Below, one piece after another: positions 14,080 through 24,346 of a stretch of 64,000 bases of DNA. The stretch is from Ianthella basta (taxonomy: Eukaryota > Porifera > Demospongiae > Verongiida > Ianthellidae). Every line of letters begins with the position of its first letter. Within the stretch, counting starts at the first letter, position 1. Position numbers and translations under genes: made by a program. The stretch covers positions 5,809,868-5,873,867 of the forward strand of contig OZ025879.1 in assembly GCA_964019415.1 (NCBI GenBank). The letters run 5' to 3'. Under the pieces are notes generated by a model. The model made no database searches. It was not told the DNA's origin and was given only the letters and a program-made list of their open reading frames with translations.

Positions 14080-14513
14080 CCTCTGCACCACCCTTACCTC
14101 TGTACCACCCTTACCTCTGCACCACCCTTACCTCTGTACCACCCTTACCTCTGCACCACCCTTACCTCTGTACCACCCTTACCTCTGTACCACCCTTACC
14201 TCTGCACCACCCTTACCTCTGTACCACCCTTACCTCTGCACCACCCTTACCTCTGTACCACCCTTACCTCTGCACCACCCTTACCTCTGTACCACCCTTA
14301 CCTCTGCACCACCCTTACCTCTGTACCACCCTTACCTCTGCACCACCCTTACCTCTGTACCACCCTTACCTCTGCACCACCCTTACCTCTGTACCACCCT
14401 TACTTCTGTACCACCCTTACCTCTGTACCACCCTTACCTCTGTACCACCCTTACCTCTGCACCACCCTTACCTCTGCACCACCCTTACCTCTGTACCACC
14501 CTTACCTCTGTAA
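14080..14513. repeat. 17-bp minisatellite, right block (about 25 copies)
   Basis: Same unit as 6162-9724. The C and T variants alternate almost regularly (C,T,C,T), with a T-rich run near 14400. This is the part of the original array lying to the right of the Gypsy-1 insertion. It ends at CTGTAACACTCAC and then joins DNA paralogous to the region upstream of receptor C. Confidence 0.95.
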
Positions 14514-15449
14514 CACTCACAATCCGATAACCCCACTGCAGTGGCATATAAGTGAAATCGCATCTCCAACATATTACTCCTGTTACTACTTTAAATTATC
14601 TGTCCATCACTTCTTCGGTTTTCGAATATTATTATTATTCTAGATCTCTTTCCTGTCATTTCTTCTTCAAGAGTACAAACAAGAAGTAACAGGAAAGAGA
14701 CCTAGAAGAAGACCATAGAATTGATGGATCGAGTCTGCAGCTGGCGTGAATGCAATGATCAATGTTTACCCATAACCCCGCACAAATGGCAGTGCTGCTT
14801 TAGTGCACTGAAATAGGATTCACTATGTATTGGCATCTTCCAGTTGAGATATGCCATACGTGTCAAATTGTGCCAGCTGGGAGCACTGTACAATTACAGC
14901 GGTTTAGGAGCAAAGCAGACCTTGTGGCACTTTGTTTGTCATTGCCTAAGTGTGTTCTCATCACAGTATTGTATTAGTCACACAACAGTGAAAACAAGCA
15001 ATTTTCAATTTTCATGTAAGACCACAACACTGCCTGTTTGCCTCCTTCTTAATCATGTTAAGGTAGAAGTATGTAGCTGAGTTATGCACACACACTGTCC
15101 ATTGCGGTTTGCATGTTATGTAGGACATTTTGTATGTCTGCTTCTAGCAATGATCATGGAGAAATGCATAGAGTAACTAGTCTGGTACATGAGTGTGCAT
15201 TAATACATTTTATGACAAATCAAATACAAGCTGCCCATGCGAACTTCTAGATTATTATGCAGTGTATTAACACATGCAGCCCATGCGCTCAAGTAGGTCT
15301 AGCGAGCTAGGCAAGAACCATAATAAAAGCGTTTACCCGTACGTGAGAACACATCACATCCTACAACGTCTTAACTTGCCATTACTATAGGCCGGGTATT
15401 GTGATCCCCGATCGTGACAGTGAGCTCGTCTGCTATTTGGCTCTGCACT
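14514..15449. other. Upstream region of receptor B
   Basis: No coding sequence recognised. An imperfect 66-bp hairpin lies at 14640-14705 (TCTCTTTCCTGT paired with ACAGGAAAGAGA). From about 14865 the DNA is clearly paralogous to the upstream regions of receptor C (26735 on) and D (54690 on). This includes the words GAGCAAAGCAGACCTTGTGG and TCTAGCGAGCTAGGC. Confidence 0.6.
15321..15416 (+). promoter_or_regulatory. Putative core promoter and conserved leader of receptor B
   Basis: A TATA-like TAATAAAAG at 15321 is followed by a conserved motif, TTGTGATCCCCGATCGTG (15399-15416), about 35 bases before the start ATG. The same pair occurs upstream of receptors C and D. Conservation across paralogues suggests a core promoter with a 5' leader, but the transcription start is not known. 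Confidence 0.5.
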
Positions 15450-18400
15450 ATGCAGAAGATACCTCAGCCCTTATGCCTGTGTTTCTTTCTCCTCGTCTCC
15501 TTAGCTGGTAAGAGAATTCAGATTGCACGCTGCGGAGAATGTAGGTACTAGCTTAGCGGGCTTTTAGGGCTGAGAGCAGCAAAGTCCATCTCTCTTCTTT
15601 AGAATTCGTCCTTAGCCTGTCTGTTCTCTTTCTTTTCTCAATCAAGGTGCAGTCGAGGCGCAGAACTCACAAGGTTAGATCGCCGCACTTCAGTGTCACC
15701 TCAAGTCCCATACATACACATGGTCACCATCATTAGCTATAATTATTATCTTCCAACAATAGTACTCGCAGTGCACTAATCGTGCATTCTCATTAGATCG
15801 GCTTCTGGCTAACAATTCAATAGATACTGTATAGAGAATTAGCCATAGTCGTGTAGCTAGTTGCTTGTGTCACATTCCGTCTATTTTCCCAAAAACTAAT
15901 CTAACTTGCAGCCTCGCCAGCACCCAAATTATGCACCAGAATGTGGAAACGGCGGGAATCTATTACTATGTCATTCTTTAAGAGAAAGGGTGATCATTCA
16001 TGCATCCTTAATTTGTCAATGTATGATCTAATGTTGCATTCAGTATGCAGGGTGTTGTCACAGGGAATGTGTGGCGATTTAATGCAAATTTGTTTGCGTA
16101 GTTAGTATATTCGGTAAAGCACTCTTTATTGTACAACTGTTGAGATTTCTAATGTGTTTCAGAAGTCTAGGAAGAGCTGTGCTCTCCATACTTACAATAC
16201 AGGAATATTGACCATTCATGGATGGAAAGTAATTGAACTTGTAATGCAAATGTCAATGACCAGATCACAGAAGTAGAAACTTCAAAGTCAGTGATAACAT
16301 GCTGTAGAGGCTTACTTAATTGCTATCAATGATTTTGAACATTCTATGTGATCTGCTCAGCAATCTTCTATTTCAAGTTCTACAGTATGGTAATGAGCCT
16401 CTACAGTATATTGAAGAAATTTACATTACATTAATTTGTTATCAAACTCTTGCCTCCCATGTTCATGGGCAAATATCCATACCAAGCAAATCAGTGAATC
16501 AGATGCTGTAGTAGCTAGCATTGTGGTAGGCTCATCAAATAGGACTTCTTTCTCTGCTATATACAGTTGTCATTGATGCTTACCCCAACACTGCTACTGT
16601 GGAGCAAGGCGCCGCCCTGATTTTGGTGTGCAGAGTTGTAGGAGTGCCATCCACCACTGTGCTGAGCTATCAGTGGACCTGTCCTGGGGGCTATTGTGAT
16701 GCAGGAGGAGTTGATCCTGAGTGGGCAGCCAGGATCCAACAGGACAACATCTTGGTGGTGAATGTACGCAGGCAGAATGTTGACAATGGGGTCTACATCT
16801 GTACTGTTCAGGACAACACACAGCAAGTGGGAACAGCTATGTACACACTATCAGTTTCAAGTGAGTTGTGCATCAGAGCTGGATATATCATATATATAGC
16901 TGTGGCTCATTCATTTCCATGATGTGGCATACAACGGTACACTTGATCTTCCACAAATAGCAATAATATCATATAATAATTATAATAGCAGGCCGGAGAT
17001 GACTAAAGTGTCTGGGAAGATCTGTTCTCAGCCGCTCCAGGGTTGAAAGTGCAGCATGTGAATAGCTTGCGTGGACAGGCAAACTTAGCAAGTACAAAGC
17101 CTTAATTGCAAATAGTTGGTGGATATTGGCCATTTATGAGCCATTTCAATATATTTACAGAGCCATAAGACATCGCAGAATAGTAGGTACCCTGTCAAGC
17201 TGACCCCGGTTGTCTCCCACACAGTAATTAATACAAAGACCTGGAGTACGCATAATTATATTATACTTTTAGTCGAGTACCATGTATGGCTGCCATGGTG
17301 TTTTAATAGATTAACAATTGTTTTGTGGTAAGGGTATGAGTAGTCGGCCTGCTAGTGTGAGGGCATGTCACTGTGCTTTTACTCTGCATCTGTCCTGCTC
17401 TTATAGGTGGCCTGTCCTTGTTGAATGAGGATGGTGGATTGAGAGTGTTCTTTCCCAGGAACAGCTTTGTCACCAACACCACACTCACACATACTAATAC
17501 TCCGCGGATGGGAATGAGTACCACTGTGGTTGGCAATGACCACATTGCCTGCTATGGTGGTAACACACAGGCTGCACAAGTAACATGGCATAACAGTGAT
17601 GGTGGAGAGCTAGAGGTATGCATCATTGATACTGGTCCTGCACTTTGTGGTGACTGTGGTGGACGCTGTCAGCACAATGGTGGTGTAGGTGTAGATCGTC
17701 CACTCAATGGACACACTGATATCCACATGTACACTGACTCACCTTCATATGTGAACCAAGACCTGGAATGTCGAGTGTCTAGTGGTCCATCAGCATTCAT
17801 TGGAGTGTATCTCAAGAATGGAGGTCAGTTTGTAGTGTCACAACTTTTATTTCCTGCATCTTGCATCATGGCATATATACTCAACATGTACCTGAAGGTT
17901 GTGTCATCCTACTTTCACATGCACCCATGGTGATCATGGCCACTGTAACCCACTGTGATTGGTGATTAATTGCATAATGAATTTAATCTGTCTATATGAT
18001 TATATATGCATCAGTATTGTTGGTGCTTGCTAGCATGCAAGTACTTTATTCATGTCCAGGAGTTTAGTGACACTAGCTTTCTTTTCACCCTGGGAAGATT
18101 AAGCTTGATTATCACAAGTATAATTATATGTATACATGTCTATATACAGACATATCTCTTCATCATTCATTTGTTATCCTGTCATTCACAGCTGCTGCGA
18201 TTAATACGGTACATGTAATGGCATCTGCTGCAATACTTCTGTTACATTAGATAACACAACCCTGCAGCCACCATCCTCTGTCACCTCAGCTACAGCAGTG
18301 ATTGTCTCCTGGTCCCAAGTGTCAGGTGCTACAGGATACTATGTGAGCTATCAGAGACAGGACCTTGGAACTCCCCCAGTGGTGACTCCACAGTATGAGA

Positions 18401-21400
18401 GGATTGTGGGAGGGGACACCGCTAGTGTCACACTGAGTGGTCTGGAACCAGGAACAACCTACAGGATCAGAGTGTGGTCTACAGATGGGACATCAGTCAG
18501 TAGTGGGGCAGGAGAGATGAATGTGACAACATTGGAAAGTGGTGAGATCTTTGCACACACAACTATCTTATCGTTTAACACTGCTTACTGAAATTCCAGA
18601 CATACTAATACCTAGGGTTCAATTTATGATTCAATTAGTTATACATTATGTATTACAATTCCTAAGTGACTCAGCGCAAACCTATTTGGAATTGGTTAGA
18701 TCCTTGGGGAAGCAATGTGTGCAATATCCACAACCTCAGCCTATACCATTTACAAACATACAAAGGGGTAGCCTTCATGTGCAGCACACAAGGGTCACAG
18801 CATGCAGAAGACAAACACTTTTATCCTCCTGAGACAACCCTCTGTTCCAGTTCTCCCTAAAATGCCATATTGGATATATACAAATGCCTGCATGATTACT
18901 GAACTCAACCACAGGTCAATCAGTACACATGCAGGTTGATAAGTTGCATAATTGCCCAAATCCATCATAGGAAGGCAACACAGGTATGTCACCATCATTA
19001 TTACACAATACTTATCCCCGACTGGAGTTCATGCTAGAACTATAAAATGTAGTTTAACAGGACATAGGTGCTGAGTCACCCGTTGCGTTCCTCGCATTTC
19101 CTGCTCACTTGCTGCACATATCCACACCCAATTCACTGTCTAGTGCACGTGTTGTACTCAGCTTCCTGCCTCATGCTATGCAGACCTGACTTATGGCTCT
19201 TGCTGCTCGTTTTTTTATCCTCTTTTATTGGGTCTGTTTTGTACGTTTGGTTTCTCTCCATCCATATTGGACATGAAATGGTATTGGGCCTTCCCCCAAG
19301 TGTGACCTAATCATAACCAATTAGCGGAGCTAACTTCTGGTGCATGGGGGATATGGTCACCTCTGGGGGCAGGTCCCTGATGCCATTACCACCAAGCCAA
19401 TGTTCCAGGCCCTTGTTGCAAGGTCCCTCGGCTCTGCATGATGTGAAGTATAAGTGGGTGTCTTATAGGGTTCACAATCATAGGGATTCTTCATAGGTCC
19501 ACGGCACATAATATATTTGAAACACTTGTCATATCCAGGGTTGCCTGCTGGCTCTGGTTAGTGGAGGGTGACGACATTAAGTAAGTGGTAGTAGCAGCAA
19601 TAACAGACATGTCAGCAAAATATATAGAGTCAGAAGTCACGTCCTCTACATGTTCATTGTTTCCTAGGTTATCCTGTGTCATCTGCCTTCCACCTCTCCT
19701 GTTTGTACAGCTATATGGACTTCCAGTCTACTCCATTATTTTAATCCAACAACTCAATCTCTTCTCTCCTTCATAATATTCAGTATTGATTTCTGTTGAA
19801 ATTTACATTTAATCTCTTCATTGTGCTAATATACGTAGTCTAGCCTGGTCACTCCTCCTATCTTCCTCAATAGACTCATTTCTGCTTCCTGCAGCTTGGT
19901 CTGTCCCTCTCTCTAACTGGTTCACTATCACAGGTCATCATTGACACTGCATGCTATTGCATTGTACACTTCCATGCACTTTCGCTTTCTTACTCAATTA
20001 ACTTTCTGCTTCCTTGACATTGCTCCAACAGCATACTCCTGTTGCAATTCCAATCTTCTAACCACTTCTCCTTCCATCCTGCCATCTGCACTAAACATTA
20101 GTCCTAGGTACATTACCTCCCTAATGCTCTTCACACTTTGCGGTATATCCTCAATGTTACACTCCATATATAACTTCCTTCTCTACATGTGTACATAACC
20201 AACCTACAAGGGGGTATCCTTCATAGGCAATGCTCAGTATGCATCCACTGCATGCAGAAGACTAATTTTCATTAGGCATCTCCTGAGGTAACCTTCAACA
20301 GTACAGTTGTCACTGAAATGTCATTACACATAACTTTCACTTATATATCCACAGCCCCCTCCCCACCACGCATGTTGACCATGACTGATGAACCAACTGA
20401 GAGCACCATTGAACTGAACTGGCTCCCCCCACTCCACCATAATGGAGCCATCCACTATGAGATTGAGTATGAACCAGCAGTGACACCTGGAGACCCAGTG
20501 AATGCAGGAAGCAGCAGCAGTCCTTACTTCACTCTGACACTGCCCAATGAGTTCCTGACCTACAATGTCAGAGTAGCAGCTGTCAACTCTCAAGGGCAAA
20601 CACCAAGTAATGTCATTTCAGTGTGTCCTGGGATGAACCGACAAAAGGGTATGTATGTATGTAAGCAGGACATGATGCAGTAGCATAATTGAGTGACTTG
20701 TATATAAATTCCTGATCTAAAGGCCATGCCATCTTCTTTTACAGAAATTTTGCAGCCTCCAACTGGTGTGTCAGTAGTCATAACTGGCACTGACACTGTC
20801 GTTGTGTCTTGGAATGCACAGCAGTCCAGAATGTGTGATGTTGTGGTAGGGAACTACAGTGTGAGGTACCAGCTAACCAATGACACTGGTAGCTCTCCCA
20901 GCACAGTGTATACATCCAGTACCAGTGTTACACTGCATGGTTTAGTACCTAATGCGGTGTACAGTGTGTCAGTGGCTAGCATCACCTTGGGAGGAGATAT
21001 GAGTGCATTCTCTGCAACTACTCCATTCACTGTGACTGCAACTGCACCACCTCCTAGTAAGTCCCTTTGATGTAACCTGTCTATTTGTTGCAGCTGTATG
21101 GAACTGCTCATTGGTATTGAATCACTCCATTTCACCAGTCCTAGATCTCACTGATCATGAGTACACAGGATTCATTAATCATGTCACCAGCACAAAGTGT
21201 ATACGTAGTCTGATTCATTTAATTTACCAGTTCACCTATTGTGTTGATTGGTTAGGTGTATACACTGCAGCTGAACATGCCACTTAGTATTAACGTTGCA
21301 TGTGCATAAATTGCCAAGGGCTGTTTTGGTGATTTGAATATGCAGATAGTGTCATGACAAAGATATGGTCTATATTCTCTTATATACAAGTATAATCATC

Positions 21401-22236
21401 TCTTACCTGATTGTACAGTTCACACATTGTACTGTGCCTGTTTGTGTACAGAACAATTAAACTAAATTCCCTCCATCTTGCCCCAAACACTTAGCAAGCT
21501 CTGATTGTGTAAGTGGTTCTGTTGGTGCAACCATTGGAGGCTTCATTGGAGGTGTCCTGCTGACAGCAACCATTGGTGGTAGTGTTTCTTTAGTTGTGTT
21601 GTATAGAGTTAAAAGAAAATTGTCAGCTCTAGCTAGGTGAGTTGATTAGAATTACTGCACACACACACACACACACACACAATGTGTACACTTAGGTTAG
21701 GATAGCTTAGGTATAAATCCACTTTCATTTATGACATTGTTATTATATCAATGGGTGCTTGAGTGCTTGAAATGCCATTGGTTTCACTCTTGGCATCTTT
21801 CATCACTATATTAACCAAACTAACAATCAATTTTATTTACTATGCTTCAACGGCCAACTTCTGTGTCAGCAATATTAAATTGTTTTGGAGCAAACAAAAT
21901 TCACATTATACAAACTTGCATTGTTTGGTCTTTATCAGAAAGAGATTGAGAATACGGTGGATATGCCAAATGCAGTTTACATAGACATTCCTCATTATCC
22001 AAAAGTATAGATCTGCATAGCTCTTTCTCCTACTCATACACATGTGCAACCCAAAGTACACTTGTGGATAGAGATCAACATTACTATAGCACTCCCTGTT
22101 ACATCTGTCCAGGCACAGCAATCCTGACAAAGTGTATGAAGAGCCAGAGCTCCAAGACAACCCAGCTTATGGGACAACTTGTTCAGCAATTGCAAATACA
22201 AAGGGAGAAGCAACTTATGAAACTGGTTTTCAGTAA
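15450..22236 (+). CDS. Receptor B: short Ig/FN3 membrane receptor without phosphatase (652 residues)
   Basis: Exons: 15450-15507 (signal peptide), 15647-15673 (27-nt microexon), 16567-16860 (Ig), 17407-17823 (second Ig-like, Cys-rich insert), 18251-18541, 20355-20648 and 20745-21056 (three FN3), 21495-21636 (membrane segment) and 22113-22236 (tail, TAA stop). Extracellular junctions are all phase 1, and the frame stays open throughout. The Ig domain (residues 29-126) has LVCRVVG, QWTCPGGYC and DNGVYICTV. The membrane segment is glycine-rich (VGATIGGFIGGVLL) and precedes a basic stop-transfer YRVKRK. The tail has Y620, an NPAY motif at 628-631 and Y647. The ectodomain is very close to receptor C, but the membrane and tail exons are unrelated to C's. 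It could be a decoy, co-receptor or docking receptor (inference). Confidence 0.88.
15674..16566. other. Receptor B intron 2
   Basis: 893 bases, AT-rich. It is paralogous in part to intron 2 of receptors C (27504-28508) and D (55412-56555). I see no gene or RNA in it. Confidence 0.5.
18542..20354. other. Receptor B intron 5 with inserted repeats
   Basis: A block at about 18700-18990 is paralogous to 38760-39010 in receptor C, and a shorter related block recurs at 20200-20330. Between them sits DNA absent from C, including a LINE remnant. The rest shows no feature I can name. Confidence 0.55.
19900..20175 (-). mobile_element. LINE reverse transcriptase remnant
   Basis: The minus strand translates to a non-LTR RT C-terminal signature: MYLGLMFSADGRMEGE, a predicted helical stretch, then RKRKCMEVYNAIA. 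It carries an internal stop and is only about 80 residues long. The pattern (LG..S.DGR...E) is typical of CR1-like or related LINE ORF2 proteins. It is a dead fragment within a receptor B intron. Confidence 0.6.
21656..21681. repeat. (CA)n microsatellite
   Basis: Short CA run just after the donor of the receptor B membrane exon. It has no evident role. Confidence 0.8.
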
Positions 22237-22484
22237 TTAACTATTGTAACTAAGGTTTTTGTGTAGCTAAGCTAGATTATATATATACATGTCATTGCTT
22301 ATTGGACAGAGAAGAATACTTAACAGCAATTACATAATATGTCTGTACGTAGGTCAGGTGCAGTTGAAATGCCATAAACATACGCAATAATAACTTATAA
22401 TTGTGTGCCTATCTTGTAACATCTTCTAAATCAGCTCAGTCTTATAGATTAAATGATCAGTCAATCACTATACCCACTCTGCAG

Positions 22485-23572
22485 TCTCTGACCACAATTA
22501 CCCAGGAGAGTGCTAATGATGAGAGGGTTGAAGAAGATCCTGAGACAATACACTACCCTAATTGAGCTCTGTAAGGACGGCTATTCTTCACTGTAATAAT
22601 TATTGCACAAGCATGATCTAGCTGTCACCAGTTCACATTTGCAACAGTGATGTACTATGGTTTGCAGCATACCCGTATCTGCAGTTCAGAACATGTTTGC
22701 GTACAATCTGGACTCTGGTAGATCAGTTGTCATCAATGTTCACTTGTTGATGTGAGTCCAATATTTCGTACACCAATTGGAAATGAAAGATCCAGTACTT
22801 CCCACAAACACACCGTTTGGAGATTAATGATAAATGAAGCTATATTCTTTGATGCATTTTGTCAAAACTGCTTCTACGTCTTCAAAACTGCTTCCTTGCA
22901 ATAACCTTGTACATCCACAGGGCTACCATGCACCACGTGCCTTCATAGCTGCCCAGTCACCAATGCAGGCATCACTGAGTGACTTCTGGACTCTCATTGC
23001 TGAGAATAAAGTGCAGACTGTACTCCTCCTCTGTCAGTTAGTTGAAGACTCTCAGGTCAGAAACATGCACCACAACAAGAACGCCTCCATTATCCTAGTC
23101 AGTTGTATGTTTGTGAGTGCATGCTCTCTGTGTGTATTTATGTGTATGCGTGTGGTGTGCATGCATGTGCTTGTGTGTATTTGCATGTGTGCGAATGTGA
23201 TTACACTGCCATGCACATTGAATGAGGACGTCATGTAATGTGAGCATTTTCACTCTCTGCTTCTCTCCAGAATACCTGCTACCAGTTCTGGCCAGCTGCA
23301 GAGGGTGGTACACTGAATGTGGGTCAGAGGAATGTGACTTTGTTGAAGAAGAAAGTGAATAGTGACTTTGATAGTTACAAGATGACCATTCAGAAGGCAC
23401 AATTCAGTGAGTTTGGACACGTCCTCCTAATTATTATACTATTGCTTTGTCATTGACAGTCAAACCAGATGTGCCTAAATTGATGTGTTCTGCATTAAGG
23501 CTGGTTAAGTAGCAACTTCCCTCCAATGCAAGCATACATGTGCATCAACTAGCCTAACAACATTAACTTTTA

Positions 23573-23639
<67 letters not shown>

Positions 23640-24346
23640 CACACACCACATACCCAAGATGTCACCTTGCTTCACTACAAGCAGTGGCCAGAGAAGAAGC
23701 GTCCCAAGTCAGCCTCCTTCCTGAGCCTGTTTACCTCTGCACAGAAGCTGCAGCAGCCACACTCAGACAGACCCATTGTAGTGGCATGCAAGTGAGTGTG
23801 GGAATGAATGATGAATTGTTACTTGAAAATAGATCCTCATATATTCCAATTATATGCCAATTCTTTTTGGCATGACATTGTATCTCACAATGTCTCACTC
23901 CTTTCAATCCTTTCAATGCACCTCACAGTTGTATCTCTATATATTGCACACGTGCACAGTGATGGTCTTGGTCGCACTGGTACATTCATAGCCATTTGGT
24001 CTCTGATTGAGCAGGTGAAGGCAGAGGGACAGATTGATGTGGTTGGCACAATCAAGTCCATCAGGACACAGAGACCAGGAGCAGTGCCTCATCTGGTGAG
24101 GGCAAGTGACATTCAAGCTATATAGCTATATAAATTATATATACATGAGATAGGGTAGTGTACTCTACTGTATTATTCATGCCAAAACAGCTCCTGAGAT
24201 AGTGTACTTTTGCGCTCTATTCTTCTTTGGCATGTTTCTCTACAGTGCCATCTTCTCTTCCTGTACAGGACCAATTCATGTATTGCCATGACCTTCTTCT
24301 TGAGTATGTAGACTCATTTGATGGATACTCCAACTTTAATCAATAG
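22485..24346 (+). pseudogene. Decayed D2 phosphatase exon set behind receptor B
   Basis: Seven exon equivalents match the D2 exons of receptors A and C: 22485-22570, 22685-22751, 22921-23055, 23271-23406, 23652-23791, 23960-24095 and 24269-24346. Several lesions are visible. The first exon is 86 nt instead of 88 and has an in-frame TGA at 22563. The second is 67 nt instead of 74. The fourth is 136 nt instead of 135. The acceptor before the fifth reads CCACAT instead of CCACAG. No D1 exons exist between receptor B and this set. The last three exons remain nearly identical to A and C. This is a remnant of an ancestral full-length receptor whose D1 was lost. Confidence 0.88.
23575..23646. repeat. 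(CA)n microsatellite before the decayed D2 acceptor
   Basis: About 70 bases of CA with one CG step, ending at the mutated acceptor. Equivalent tracts lie before the same exon in receptor C (48219-48275) and, very short, in A. Confidence 0.9.

Noticed and set aside
13966-14643. 225-residue ORF with the same repeat
   Set aside because: Starts inside the Gypsy-1 LTR and runs through the right minisatellite block; not a gene.
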